Shown here: piece by piece, positions 1 to 12,248 of the stretch
How positions within the stretch are numbered: the first letter of the stretch is position 1
Layout: the number at the start of each line of letters is the position of its first letter
Source: Suillus spraguei
Lineage: Eukaryota > Basidiomycota > Agaricomycetes > Boletales > Suillaceae
Assembly (NCBI GenBank): GCA_016800925.1
Contig: JABCPU010000128.1
Coordinates: 1-64,000 of the forward strand
Direction: 5' to 3'
Length of the DNA stretch: 64,000 nt
The notes under the pieces: generated by a model
What the model was told of the DNA's origin: nothing
The model's database searches: none
Seen by the model: the letters and a program-made list of their open reading frames with translations, nothing else
Position numbers and translations under genes: made by a program

Positions 1-2086
1 GTAAAGATACAACCTAGCCTGGGCTGTAGATAAACCACTGCCTAAACTAGTATGTGAGTCTTGCGCTCCATCTAGTCTGCTTCACTTGTGTGAACAAGAG
101 CGTTTGACCCTAAAGGGGGATGCCTATTAATATGGTCAAGTTCGAGTCTAACTTATGTGCGAAACAAGCGTCGAGGTCAGCGGTAAGTTGCCACGGTCAG
201 CGATGATACCACCAGAACTAGTGTCGTGTGTAGCAGTGCTACCATGGTCGAGATAAGGTCAGTAACAGTTGCGTCGAGCGAGCGATGTCAAGCGATGGTA
301 TCTGCGGTAGTGGTAAGGTTGCGAGCAGTGCAAAGAAACAGTAAAGAAGTCCGCAGTACTTTCAGCGGTAAAGTAGTGGTGCGTGAGAAGTTCAGTCAAA
401 GTAGCAGTCAAAAGTCCAGCGGTAACAGAGAACGAGCATGATAGATTAACGAGCGATAAGGAAACTTTAAAGACTATGTCTACTACTGGGTAATCCAGAG
501 CTAGACAATAATCCTGGCCTACATATAGTACGTGCAATGGTGTAAAATCAGGTACTTGTATCGTGCAGGGTACGTGGTGCTTATATCCTAAATTGTATGT
601 ACTTGGAATACTCTAGGCAAGATCAGTAGCGCTGGAGTGTAGTAACCGCCATAAGTAAACATAGCGCGAGGTGCTGCAGCACAAGGCAACATGTAATAAG
701 GCTTGCCGTGGAATCAGTGATAATGAACAAAAAACAAACGACACACCAAATGGAGCTATGCGGACGCGGCAAGGACATGGGAGGACATCAGTACGTGGAA
801 CGTGGTGCGGTAGTCGGTATGGTGTGCAGTAAGCATGGGATGCCGCCGGTACTGCTAAAGGGGTAAGATGGCCATGGACAAGTGGTAACTCCTATAGACG
901 TGAGACGAGTGTCAAAAGATAGGGTTTTAAGCCTAGCACCAATATGTTCATTACACCAGACAAGGTCCAGAATAGAAACAGACAGGATAAGACTACCAAA
1001 GGTAGAGTCAGAGGTGAAACGGATGAGAGACAGGAAACGGACGAAGTCTGAAAAGGATATAGGACATTGTGCGTGGAGTGTAGATATTCCTCCCCAAAAG
1101 GTGTACTTGCTCTCAAGTCCACCAGCATCCCTACCAAACATTAGCAAGTAACCACACATGTAGTGCTAAATATGTACTTGCAAGGTTTGCATATCCAATG
1201 TTTGTCATTGCAAGTGAAGATAGTGCAAACACCAGCAGTACACTCACTCTTTGACAAAGTGGCTCAGATGTTTGAGTCTTCAGGTTCATCATCAGGTTCA
1301 TCTTCAGGTGTCAGCGCATCATTGTCATATACCATACTTCTGATCCCAGATCCGACCATATCCGATCAGATCTGATCGATTCTATTTCCGTCCGGTCCAC
1401 AGATCCTGTCTGGATCGCTCATCCGAATGTGCTCACTTCTCGCACTCTATCTCCCTTGTGTATATCTGCGTCTATCTCCTTTCGTCACTCATCCTGTTTC
1501 CGGTACCCCAGCTGTGTATAATTCCTTCCTGTGTCACTAATCCGTTACCTGTGTTTCATTTCCGATTCGTGCTTACTGATCTGCTGCGCATTAACTAATA
1601 GACTTCCATTACACTTCGTACATAGCCCTCGGTCCCGGACTTGTTGATTATCCATCTTAGATACTTACCATATATAAACCACTTGTAGATCTCCGTAGAA
1701 CCTTAGTTCGAATATCATCTTAGATTCTGCTCATTCTGCTTCCTCTGGACTTGAGTCACTTTCCGCTCTAAGTCGTCTTCCGAGACTTGGGATAGATTCC
1801 TATAGTCTATATCTCCAACTCTATCTTCAGATAGTCTATCTCTGTTAGTTTCTAGTTAGGAACTCATTCCGAAGCTAGTCCTAATCCTCGTTCTACTCCT
1901 ACGTTCCGGATAACCTTCGGACGTATCATACCCGATACCTTTGGATGTCTGGATCTGTCACGCAACTCCTTCTGGATCTTCGGACATATATCTCCTCTCT
2001 GAAATAAGGGGCATTACTCAGACAAGGGGCACAGTGCACAAACTGAGGCTAAAGCCCTTCAGATCTTTCACCCCTTGAGTACGGTC
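1..2086. other. ORF-poor region, no recognisable gene
   Basis: No frame in this stretch gives a protein I recognise; the open frames are short and lack conserved motifs. Between about 1380 and 2040 the + strand is pyrimidine-rich and carries a TATA-like stretch (tatataaa near 1671), which resembles the regulatory part of a decayed LTR, but I found no matching second LTR, primer-binding site or target duplication. A short serine-codon repeat (ggttcatc units) occurs near 1280-1310. Probably transposon-derived debris; this is inference. Confidence 0.3.
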
Positions 2087-2430
2087 TTAACAATCATCAT
2101 CTTCAGTTGCATCTTCATCCTCAACTGGGCCAGCACCAGGATCAGTATTGTTATCTGTATCACCACCAGCCATGTGAGAGTCATCATCATCATCATCATC
2201 ATCATCAGATAATGGGGCTGAGAGCTGCAATGCAACCTTTTTCATAACTAGTTGCTCAGTCGCACTAGATAATGCACATTTGCGGGCTGTTGAGCTGGTT
2301 GAGGACACTGCATGAGGACGCTGCATGAGAACAAGCATTGTCGGCATCATGGAGGTGAGCAAAAGGCTTAGAGGTGCGAATGGAGCAGCAGGTGCCTGCA
2401 GTAAGTGGCGCTGGTTTGTGCCCAGTCTGC
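2087..2430 (-). pseudogene. Distal part of the ORF interrupted by the hAT insertion (acidic tail)
   Basis: Joining 6316-6241 to 2430-2087 on the minus strand, with one copy of the target duplication, gives a continuous frame through TPSLCY-CRLGTNQRH. It ends in an acidic tail (poly-Asp encoded by gat repeats near 2190, then DATEDDDC and a stop at 2087). The function is unknown. It probably belongs to the older hAT-related element rather than to a host gene, because the proximal part shares the DGSLK...DPDDT motif of hAT transposases. Confidence 0.5.
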
Positions 2431-2438
2431 AGTAGCAC
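2431..2438. repeat. 8-bp target site duplication, left copy (hAT)
   Basis: The sequence AGTAGCAC immediately precedes the left terminus of the hAT element and is repeated exactly after its right terminus at 6241-6248. Eight-base duplications are the hallmark of hAT transposition. Confidence 0.93.
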
Positions 2439-5400
2439 TAGTGCTGCTGCAGTCCGGTCCCGAACCATGGTTCGAACCTGAACCCATCCAGACTGGACCA
2501 GTGGTTTGGTCACAGGTTTGGTCTCTCTCCTGGACCGAACCCCCTAACAGGTTCGGGGTTCAATGTCGTCACTGAAAAATGTGGACCGGTTCGGACGCGT
2601 CCGAACCGGTCCGAACCTGCACCATGTGCACAATTCCAGCTGCGTGTTTTTCGTGAGGCTTCCTGTCAGTTTAAGTAGTGCGCTCACCAACTTCTGTTCC
2701 TTCTCTTCTTTTGACAGTAGCATTCCCCACATTGCACAAGCAACAAGGGTACTTTTTTCAGCTATGCAACGACTCGAAGCACCGGTACTATGTTCACCGT
2801 CTCTCATGTTTGATAAGTTGCTAACTTCTAATGTTTTTTCATTCAGAATATACCTACTACTGTGGTGATTCCTGGGTTTTCCACCAAGTTTGCGCAATGG
2901 ATTGTCATTTTGGAACTTGAAGGTGCGCAACATTTTTTTATTTAGTTTGAGATATATATATTCACTTGTGGTATAGGTTCAACATTTGCACTCCCTGCTG
3001 TAACTATGTTCGAGTCGTCTGCACCAGCCCGTCGTCCTGACGGTTCGTTGAAAAGCGCTGAAGAGATGGAGTGGATACACGACCCAGATGATGACACTAC
3101 CATCCTCCCTCCCCCTCCTCCATCCAAAGGCACTCTCAATTCATTCATTCGTCGTTCAGGCCGCGCTGTCAAGCCTACAGAGAAGATCCGGGAGACTGCC
3201 AGCAGTATCCCAGCCAAACGGTCAGCTGTAGGACCTCCTGCCCCCGCACCCAAGAAAGCACTCATGCGCACCAGGAATGAAGAGCGTGACGACAACGACA
3301 GTGATGAATACAATGCCGAAGAAGAAGCCCCTCCACTTGAGGATTTTACAGATGATGAGGAAGACGATGAGAACGAGAACGAGGAAGCTTACCAAAAGAC
3401 GAAGAAGCTTGGTGACCAGGATCGTGAAGACCGTAAATCCCTCAAGAAGGTCGAACGCAGTGCCGATTTGACCACGATCTTTACTTTCGAGAAAGATCGT
3501 GTTAACCCCCACACCCAGGAGTGTGAAAATGGGTGGTGGTGTGAGGTATGCAAGGCTAACAATGTTCCGCTTCACCAGTGCTTTTTTAAGAGGGGTATTT
3601 CGACTCGACGCACGCACATTGCATGGAATCCCAAGTGCCATTACCCTATCTACAAGGACCGCTGTGAACAACGGGGTCTCACGATGCACGATCGTGCAAT
3701 CCCTCGTAACTGCAAAGCAGACGTGCCGCAGGCTACCTTGGACACCTCACTTACTCCCAAGATTCCTGCATTCACAAAGGCTGGACTCATGGATTATATT
3801 GTTGAACTCATTGTTGCCGAAGATGAGGTGAGCGACTCTCATTTTTGATATATTTTAAGACACTCATACGACATTATAGGCCTTTCAACTTGTAGATAAA
3901 GGACCCTTCCGCCGCCTACTTCAATATCTCCGGCCATCACTTTCAGACCAAGACATTCCCCACTGTACCAAAACTCAGGATGAAATACTCGAACGTGCAA
4001 AGCTGGCAGTCGAGCGCGTGAAAGAGAAGCTCAGCCGTGTCGATAGCAAAATTTCCATGACATTCGACTCTTGGACGTCTTTTCCTGGTCACCCTTTTCT
4101 GTCAATTACAGCGCATTACATAGATTCTCCAGCCGAAAACCCTCATGAGTGGGAACTCAAGGTGGAGCAGCTCGCGTTCGCACCCATTCACGGCAATCAC
4201 AGCGGCGTGAACATCGGGAAGATTTTGATCGAGAACATCAACAAATACGACATCCGCACGAAGCTCGGGTGGTTCACGGCTGATAACGCATCAAATAACG
4301 ATACTGCCATTGAGATGGTCGCGACCTCTATTGACCCTTTCGGAGTGGAGTGGAAACCAATTGAGCATCGAGTACGGTAAGTTCGTTCATTAAGTACTGA
4401 AGTTGAGATTACTGATGAATATTCAGTTGTATGGAGCACGCACTCCACTTAGTTGCAAAACACTTCGTTGAAGAAGTGGCTCCTACACCGGCAAGCATCT
4501 TGCACAAGAAGGCAGCTCAAGCTGAAGACGAGGATGAGGATGGCGAGGAAAGTGTTGAATTTGACGTTGGTGACACTATTGGCAAGGCGCTTGCATTTGT
4601 AGCGCAGGTAAGCTCTTTAATGATCTATCTGCTATTGTATAGTACTGACACGAGACCTTTGTTTAGGTCCGGAAGTCTCCTCAAGCTCGTGTCTTCCTTC
4701 AAAAGTGCTGCAAGGAGGTGAATGAGCCCCCATTGGAGCTTTTGAAATGGGTCCGCACACGTTGGGCATCTCTTTTTAATATGTTGGAGCGTTTTTTTAA
4801 ATTGCGCAAAGTAAGTTGTCTACTACCGACTACATGAACACATTACTGACTTGATTATTAGGGAGTAAACAGATTCATCCAGCTCGCTGATGACAGCGAC
4901 GAGGTCCCAAATCTGAAGGGAAAATCATACGCGGATTTCAGGCTTTCAGCACACGAGTGGGCAGAGTTGGAGTTGATCCGTGAAGTCCTCCAGGTAAGTC
5001 ATTTCTCTCTACCTTCTGCAATTATGCTTATGTGCTGCACACCGCACACCAAGGAGCCGGCAGATGCTCAACAGAGCTTCTCTGCCACACGTGAACCAAC
5101 CGTATGGAGAACCATTCCAGTGCTCAAATGTCTTCAAGACACTTTGCAAAACATGGCGAACACATCAAAATTTGCCCGTTTCTCAACGGCCATTGAAGCT
5201 GGTGTCACTAATCTCCGCAAGTGGTATAGTAAGACTGACAACACAGATGTATATTTCATTTGTCTCGGTATGTATCTCGTATCTATTCTAATGCCTTTGA
5301 ACATCATTGACCTTGTTGGTGTAGCGCTGGACCCCAACTACAAGGTCGCGTACGCAAAAGACAAATGGACCGCTCATTTTTTCAAACAAGGCATGCAATG

Positions 5401-6240
5401 CCTCGAGAGCACGGTACGTCGCTCATCACTCATTTCTGTCAATTGTATACTAATCTTACATAGTTTGATATGTATCATCGCAGTAGTACTCCCTCGCAGG
5501 CTCCTGCAGAGCCGTCTGTTACTGCACCTCCCTCGCTTGCTCGCCAAGGCTCGTATGGCCATAATTGGATGCGAAGCTCTGTCAAATCGCGTGTCGTGAA
5601 TGACGCAACCACACGAAGGCCTCGTCAAGAACTCGAGGACTATCTAGATGCACCGCTCGAGGACGTCAACAATGTGGTGGCTTGGTGGGGTGTACATCTC
5701 GTTATTTTATTTGTATTGCTTTCGTACTGACATGATTCAAAAAACTTTAAAGCACCATTCTATACAATACCCAACTATTTCCCGCATTGCAAAGGACTAC
5801 CTCGCCATTCAGGGATCAGCTGTTGCGTCTGAGAGAGCATTTTCGAGCGGCGGTGTTACTGGGACCGTGCGTCGCAGCTGTTTGAAGCCAACAACATTCG
5901 AGGCTCTTCAATTGCTCAAGAGTGCATACCGCCAAGGTCACATCTCCGCAACAGCCCAGGCTGAATTCGCCGCTCCTTATGATAACCGCGTCGATGTCAA
6001 TGAAGAGTTCTAGTAGCTATTCGTATTGTACATGTCATTTTCGTTTTGATTTTTTTTGCTAATTAAATCAACGGTTCGAGGGTTCGAACACGTTCTGAAC
6101 CTGAACTGAACCCTTGCGAACGCGTTCGAAGGCGTCCGGTCCAGGGTTCGCCCATCTTGCTTGAACCTGACCACTGGTCGAGTTCGGGGTTCGCAGATAT
6201 AGGGTGATGAACCTAACCGAACCGGACTTCGGCAGCACTA
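2439..6240 (+). mobile_element. hAT DNA transposon, apparently complete
   Basis: The element is 3802 bp. Its left end reads TAGTGCTGCTGCAGTCCGGT and its right end, reverse-complemented, reads TAGTGCTGCCGAAGTCCGGT, giving imperfect terminal inverted repeats. Both ends are rich in subterminal GGTTCG/CGAACC motifs, typical transposase-binding arrays of hAT elements. The flanking 8-bp duplication AGTAGCAC is perfect. A multi-exon transposase on the + strand occupies 3006-6013. Perfect target duplication and an open transposase frame suggest a fairly recent insertion. Removing the element and one duplication copy rejoins a minus-strand reading frame, so it landed in a pre-existing ORF. Confidence 0.93.
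3006..6013 (+). CDS. hAT family transposase (BED-like zinc finger, RNase H fold, hATC dimerisation domain)
   Basis: This is the element's transposase, which would bind the terminal repeats and catalyse cut-and-paste transposition. The start is the ATG at 3006. The N-terminus has a DGSLK...DPDDDTT motif and acidic stretches, followed by a Cys/His region (WWCEVCKAN, then QCFFKRG...CHYPIYKDRC) resembling a BED-type finger. The catalytic region shows MTFDSWTS, WFTADNASNND and CMEHALHLVAKHF; the C-terminus carries the hATC dimerisation motif (YPTISRIAKDYLAIQGSAVA followed by SERAFSSGG). Introns I can place include 3828-3879 and one just after 4378, with further short ones near 4609, 4810, 4993, 5270, 5414 and 5690; all splice in frame. 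I found no stop or frameshift in the spliced frame, so it may encode a working enzyme. Confidence 0.88.
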
Positions 6241-6248
6241 AGTAGCAC
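6241..6248. repeat. 8-bp target site duplication, right copy (hAT)
   Basis: Exact repeat of AGTAGCAC found at 2431-2438, directly abutting the right terminal repeat. Confidence 0.93.
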
Positions 6249-6968
6249 AGAGAAGGTGTCTGAGCCTGTGGGAGTAGTACTAGTAGATTATGCTGGCTGG
6301 GCAGAGGATGGAGCACTAAGTATCATCGGGATCGTTGTAAAAGATGATATCCTTGGCGTCCTTAAGAGAACCATCTGTGTTGAGAGCACACTGTGTCAGA
6401 CATCTCACAGTATGAGTAGTCGAAATATCACTCACAGGCTGGTGGGGCTTGCTCCTTTTGTGTGTGAACAAAGCAAACAACCAATCTCCAAAGCCATATG
6501 CATTGAAGCATCCTAAAAATAGATCAATGTAATATATCAATCAGTTTATTGAGTTTATTGCGCTTGATATGATGGTTAATTCATACCTTGAGCTTTATTG
6601 GACAGCAGGAGGTGCAGGACGTGAGCCTCCGGACAAAATTCAAAGTCAATACAAATCTCAAGGATCCCAAAAGTCAAAGTGACCATGGGGAACCAGACGG
6701 AATTCAAAGTCAGTGCAAATTTCAAGGATCCAGAAGTCAAAATGACCATAAGTGTGTGCCTGACCAATGTTGCAAGGAAGCTCGGTTCGCGGTTCGGAAC
6801 GGTTTGGGAATGTCCGAACCTATGTCCGAACCGTCCGAGAGACAGCGAACCACGAACCTCATTCCGGTCCGGTCCGCGCAAAATGCAGAACCATGGACCG
6901 AACCAAGGACGAACCTGACCATTGGTCAGGTTCGAACTGCGGTTCGGGACCGGACCACGGCAGCACTA
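6249..6968 (-). mobile_element. 5' end of an older, related hAT element (relic)
   Basis: The + strand ends in ...CGGCAGCACTA at 6968; reverse-complemented this is TAGTGCTGCCGTGGTCCGGT, nearly the same terminal repeat as the complete hAT element. Inward lie many GGTTCG/CGAACC subterminal motifs (about 6778-6960). On the minus strand, about 590 bp from this terminus, is an ORF (about 6540-6316) with DGSLKDAKDIIFYNDPDDT, matching the DGSLKSAEE...DPDDDTT motif that lies about 600 bp from the terminus of the intact element. I infer the 5' portion of an older hAT copy in opposite orientation. The intact element inserted into it, and its distal part appears as the acidic ORF at 2087-2430. No far terminus was found. 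Confidence 0.65.
6637..6749. repeat. Two-copy tandem repeat, ~64-bp spacing
   Basis: Two copies of a ~50-bp unit beginning AATTCAAAGTCA and ending AGTGACCAT or AATGACCAT (6637-6686 and 6701-6749), offset by 64 bp, lie in the leader of the older hAT relic. They differ at several positions, so the duplication is not recent. Confidence 0.75.
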
Positions 6969-7385
6969 ATTAGGCTACCAAAGTGTTGTTGATTCACCTG
7001 TTTCTCCACTTCTTCAAGTGTAGTAAAGTTGAGTGTACCACTACTCACAACATTCTGGGACTCACCTGATCCGAGTTATGCACACACTCAGTAGTATTAA
7101 TTTAGCAGTCACCCTTTCTTTTCAGTTTCATGCCTATCCCTCTTGATACCTTTTCTTTTCTGTTTCATGCCTACGCCTCCTGAAACCCTTTCTCCAGTTT
7201 TATGCCTACACCTTGATCTTACGTTATCACACTCTGTACTCGCCATGACTAGGACTCTGCAAATGTGTTATACCTGCTATTCTTTGGGCTGCATTTCTGT
7301 TGCATGAGTGCTATAGGATGTGCTGAGGGTGGAAGCTCAACTGCCGGACACCTATACCAAACATAACTTGCTGAAGCGTTCCTCG

Positions 7386-8261
7386 ATGGCTGAGCACGGT
7401 AACCATGCATGCCACTGCCCTCATAGCCATCCTCACGGCTCTCCCCAAGTCCACGAAGATCAACACAGTTTCAAAGAACTTAACAAGCATTATTTCGACG
7501 AGCATGCTCATCTGTACAATGATCATCCCGACGCGCATGAGCTAGCTCGGCGACTTGGAGCAGCTATGATCAACGCTTATCCATTTGAGGAGGACTCAAC
7601 ATTGGTTCTAGACTATGCCTGTGGCACAGGTTAGTCATGTATGTAAAGAGTTTCGTAACGCAGCTGTGAATTTGTCCGTCGTACTGCAGGTTTAATATCC
7701 AAAAAACTCGCTGTACATGCCAAATGCATCGTAGGCGTGGACATCAGCCAGAGCATGGTTGACCAGTACAATCAAAGCGTCTTCAATCAGGGTATACCGT
7801 CCGAGGAGATGAGGGCTGTGTGCTGTGACCTGACCGTTGCCCCAAATCAGCTGGATGGAATGAAGTTTGATGTGGTTGTGGTACGTCTCCACTTGCAATG
7901 TTCAACGTCAACTTCTCACCTTGACAACCACTAGTGTGCATCGTCTTATCACCATTTCCTTTCTATCGAAGATGTCACGAAGGCTCTTGCATCATACCTG
8001 AAACCAGGGGGTTCGGTCTTGGTCGCAGATTTAATGAAACCATCTTCTGCAGAATCTGCACATGCATTGTTTCCCACCGGAGAGCACAATATTGTCGCAC
8101 ACAATGGTGGATTTGAGGAGGCTGATATCAAAGCCGCATTTGAGGGTGCTGGACTAATTAACTTTTCGTTTACGACAGCTTGCAAGGCAAAGAAACATGG
8201 ACACCCTGTCCAACTCTTTTTAGCTTCTGGGACCAAGGAAGTTGCTGAAGAGGCAAACTAG
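7386..8261 (+). CDS. Class I SAM-dependent methyltransferase
   Basis: The gene has three exons (7386-7629, 7690-7880, 7935-8261) with canonical GT-AG introns of 60 and 54 nt. The start is the ATG at 7386; the frame is open upstream to 7320 but has no earlier ATG. The N-terminus is His-rich (HACHCPHSHPHG). The SAM-binding motif I is VLDYACGTG, split by intron 1, followed by IVGVDISQSMVDQYN (post-I acidic residue), FDVVVCASSYHHF (motif IV region) and LKPGGSVLVADL (post-motif). The layout fits small fungal class I methyltransferases acting on small molecules; the substrate cannot be told from sequence. The product is about 253 residues, normal for the family, and no disruption is seen. Confidence 0.9.
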
Positions 8262-8291
8262 TAGTAGATTACTTCGTATTAGATCAAACCA

Positions 8292-11200
8292 TTATTTTAG
8301 AGATAATGAACCACCAAATCGTCTTCTGGCAACATTATCAACTTTGGCCTTTACTTCCCAAAATGCTTTCCACCAAGCTCTCCCGATGCTCTCCGCAATC
8401 GAGCTTCCATCATGATTCTCCACACTGCTCGCGCATTCATACACCCCCCAATTCCTCCTCAAGAGGATAAGCCACCACTTCATTACAGCAATGGTTTTCT
8501 CCATGCCTGTATCAGCCAATTCCACGTTCCGCACCAAAAATTTGCTGAAGTAGTCGACATCTTTTTGCTTCGGAGGATATTCTGTGAATCCCTTGACCCA
8601 TGACTCGATGACGGTCTGAACATCTCCAGTTTCCGTGAAGTACAATTTCTCCCCTGGCTGTTTGCCCTGCTGCTTCAAAAAATAAGGCTCCGGGTGCTTA
8701 GCCTGAGGAGGGGGTTTCTTGCGATAAGGCGCAGATGGCGCGCGACTAGAAGCCTTGATGATCTTACGTTCTTGAAAAAGATTTCCACTTCTCGCATGTC
8801 GAGCCATGATCACCTGCTCGCGCTGCAAATCCACAGGTAATGCAGCAAACACATCTGGGTCGATATCAAGCTTGCGAAGCTCTGCGTCAGACACACGCAT
8901 GTATGATGGGACTTCACGTTTTGCAAAGAGCGTGTTTTTACGGGGGGATACGCTCGTTCTATTCTTCGGTGCGAGTTGTTGAGTGATTCTTTTGACGTTG
9001 ACGCCTTTGACCATGATTTTCGGTCGGACGTTATGAGAGGGTCGTTCCGGAGGCATTGGTGAACGTGATCTACGCTGATATTCGACTTCTAGTTCCTTCC
9101 TGACATCATCTGGCAGCGCATCGAAGACGTCCTTGTCGACCTGAGAGAAAGAAGGGAGGTCCAATGTAGGTAATAAACGTGATGGACCGGCCTGATTCTG
9201 GAGTGGATCTTCTGGCGAAGGGGTTCAGTGATGATCATAGGCATTGGAATGGCGCCTTGTTCAGTGTTATCTTGTACATTCGTCTTGGAGCTTCTGGCTT
9301 GGAAGGGCAACTTCACTTGCCCAGGGTCGGTGGCGTCAGATGGCGACGGCGTATCTAGCTTCTGTATCTGAATGCCTATTCCGCGCAGCTCTTTCGGATC
9401 GAATCCCCAAGAACCCAGTAGTGACCATGCGTGTTCGCCGATATCCTTTGGATCGCTTGTAGCTCTACCGTTTGCGCTACTTAGTAGAGTTTGCTTGCTG
9501 AACGTCTCACAGATGCCGTGCCCCATGAACTAAACGGTGAACATTCATCAGTACCCAATTTAAAAACAGTCCATCATCCTGAATACCTTAGGTGGCTCAA
9601 CAGGTGCACTTGGATCGCGTTTCATAATCTTCAAAGTCAAAGAACGTCCACACATATTGATAGCATTCAATCTCCGGGAAACTTCTTCAGCCATCTGGTG
9701 GATGAATGCCTTAGCTTGGTCGTCGTTCTCAAAACGTATTCCATACTAGGTAAAGTCAGAGATCAGCGACTACACAAGCAAAACTACTTATTAGCAACTC
9801 ACATTGATATCACACGAGACAGACTTCCTCGGTTTGTCAGACTCGAGTTTTCGTTCATCAATGCCACGGATCGCATTGTACAAAGTTTCGCCAGTAGTCT
9901 TGCCAAGCGCATCGCACAGTGTGGCTTTACTTTTCTTAGCGAGTTCGCCGAGATTTGTGACTCCGAGTTTCTCGTTCGCTTTCTGGCGTGTGGAATGTCC
10001 GAAACCGTGGAGATCGTCGATATCTAACGGCGCGAGAACCTGTTCCACATCTTCTGATTTTAAGTGAAATGATCCCGCAGGCTTGGCCTTGCGTGTCGCG
10101 ATGCGAGCAAGTTGTATGTTCTCCGCGATGCCAATGCTGACTATAGCTTGTGTCAGTAAGTGATGTCGGACACATCAATGTGAAGAACCTTCGCAACCTG
10201 TTCCTTCTTTGACCTCTGACCGTATTTTTTCTGCAAGGGACCTTGCCGGATCATCCACGAATGCTAAGGAAGACGGTCGAATAGCGCATCGGGAAACACT
10301 CGTGGTGACCTCAATCAAAGCTTCGTCAACAGAGACAGCCTGGATATCATCCGCATGACGCATCAAAATGGTGTAGAAACGCAACGACAGCTGTTTGTAT
10401 CTGATCTCCTATTGGATAGAGTATAATGAATGGAAAGACAAATACATACTTCTCGAACTCGTAGGGTATAGTCATAAGATCAGGGCACAACCTACGTCCC
10501 TGCTGAAGGCTGAAGAGAGCTATCACTCGTAGCTCAATACATGAAAGAAATACGTGTGGCATACCTCATTCCATTCTTGATCCCAAATGACCTGGCTTCG
10601 TAGCTTGAACTGGCTATTTCGCTTGTACTCGATGCACCCCCTGTGCTCCCTTGCGAGTGACAAACGACAACCGGTTTGCCTCGCAACTCAGGGTGACTCA
10701 GAAGGCCGACGGAAACGAAAAAGCAATCAAAGTCGCAGTGCATGATAACACGCTTCAAGCTCGGGGCTTTTTCCTTTCCTTTCCTTTTTGATGGAGACCT
10801 CGCGGCGAGGTGCGCCTCACTCATGTTGGTACCACCACTCTTAGCCATGTCCTGAGTGTCGCCTATAGACTCATGTATCGACCAATTTTCAACTTCTTCT
10901 TGGGCTTGTTGAACCAAGTTTTTCAGCTCAGCTTTCCATGTGGACAGGTAGTGCAGTCGTGAGTGTTTGTAAAAACCCTCTACGAAATCTGGTGCCACAG
11001 AGGTATGTGCGGCTCTCCATTCAGGATTAGCCATCACGTGCTCTGCTAGCGGGTTCGATGTATGAGCGGCGTATCCAGGGACGCGTGCAGCATCTTTGTA
11101 CGTGCCAGGATCCGTCACATAGAGCGGTCGAGGTGAATAATGTGCCGAAGACGTGGGGTCACCGGCCTCAGGGGTGACAGTGCCTGAATCAGGCGTTGCA

Positions 11201-12042
11201 GGGACCTCACTTGATAGCTGTTCATGCTTACGCATACCAGAGCGTCCTGCTGTACGTAAATCCGTAGACAAATAACTTTGAGGCGTGTGCGCTCCTTGAG
11301 ATTGCTCGACCCTGGCCCCAGGTTTGAAAATGTAATTCCTCCATGGAATTAGTGTCCCTGCTGCGGCACTATCCACCAACCAATCAGGCCTCACAATCTT
11401 CATGTGCTTCCAATCTTTGATCTTCGTAGCCGTCAGTGAGCAAGTGATGATATGGGTCCTATGTAAGGAGTGATGAATCCCTCTGAGATGGCTGGAGTGA
11501 TAGAAAAGGTGCAGACACTAATGATTTCTTATCCAGGTAGGGCTGAAACACACCCCCATGCGTCACTATCAATTGACGTAAATCTTGAACTGAAGGATTT
11601 GTCCACCCGTTAATCTGTCAAAGTTGAGGCCCTGCATTCCTGCGGTAACAATGCAGATACGCACATATATTGAAAGACCGCTAAAGATTTTTTTTCTGGC
11701 ACCCACGTCTTGGCTTGCATCAAGGGTTGCATTTTGTATCTGCAGTTTGGCGCGCTTGCGATGCATGTACTCTCCGAAATGTCCAAAGCGAGATGCGCCA
11801 TAAATCTCAGGATTACCTTCAGTGTCACCAAGTCCATGGGTCAAGGTCCCGTAAGATGTCGCCCCAACTTGCTGCTCGTCACTTTCATCACGGAGACGCT
11901 TGCGACTCAGCGACTCTTGGGGAGCTGTGATTTGATCTCCGGGTAGCACCGCGTTCCTGAGAGCCTCGAGGAACTCTGGATCATCGGGACCAAAAAGGTC
12001 GGAGGAATCAGTAGACGCAGACGATTGGAGTGGTTTCACCAT
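8292..12042 (-). CDS. REV1: DNA repair protein REV1 (Y-family deoxycytidyl transferase)
   Basis: REV1 inserts dCMP opposite abasic sites and scaffolds translesion polymerases in the nucleus. Reading from 12042: an acidic N-terminus (DLFGPDDPEFLEAL); a BRCT domain assembled across introns 11664-11615 and 11516-11459 (GGVFQPYLDKKSLVTHIITC, then MKIVRPDWLVDS); the polymerase palm (HCDFDCFFVSVGL with catalytic Asp, GMSLQQGRRLCP, and SVDEALIEVT with the second acidic pair); a helix-hairpin-helix region (LDIDDLHGFGHSTRQKANEKLG); little-finger domain (SRRLNAINMCGRSLTLKIMK); two ubiquitin-binding motifs (VDKDVFDALPDDVRKEL and LDIDPDVFAALPVDLQREQV); and a C-terminal Rev1 domain (residues ending GGSLSLK). 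The start ATG at 12042 is preferred over 12111 because family members begin close to the DPEFLEAL motif. The frame is complete; the last stop is at 8292-8294. Confidence 0.93.
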
Positions 12043-12248
12043 CAACCTCCGTAAGGCAATACAATGATTTAGGAAGAGGCAAGCATGTGGTCTCCGTGGT
12101 CTGTACGGCAACCCGGTGACCAGTGAAGCAAGCGTTATTTGTCTTTATTTATTGGAGGTCCAAACAAATTCCAAATAAACCACCACATTGCCATATGTGG
12201 GTTAGCAGGCACGTTAACGTAGGCTCTTCAGACTATCGCTATGATACA

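Noticed and set aside
1380..2040. Possible solo LTR
   Set aside because: It has a TATA-like motif and pyrimidine-rich sequence, but no paired LTR, terminal TG...CA repeat or target duplication could be shown.
2185..2210. Short CAT/ATC trinucleotide run
   Set aside because: A codon-level Asp repeat in the acidic tail of the interrupted ORF rather than an independent repeat of interest.
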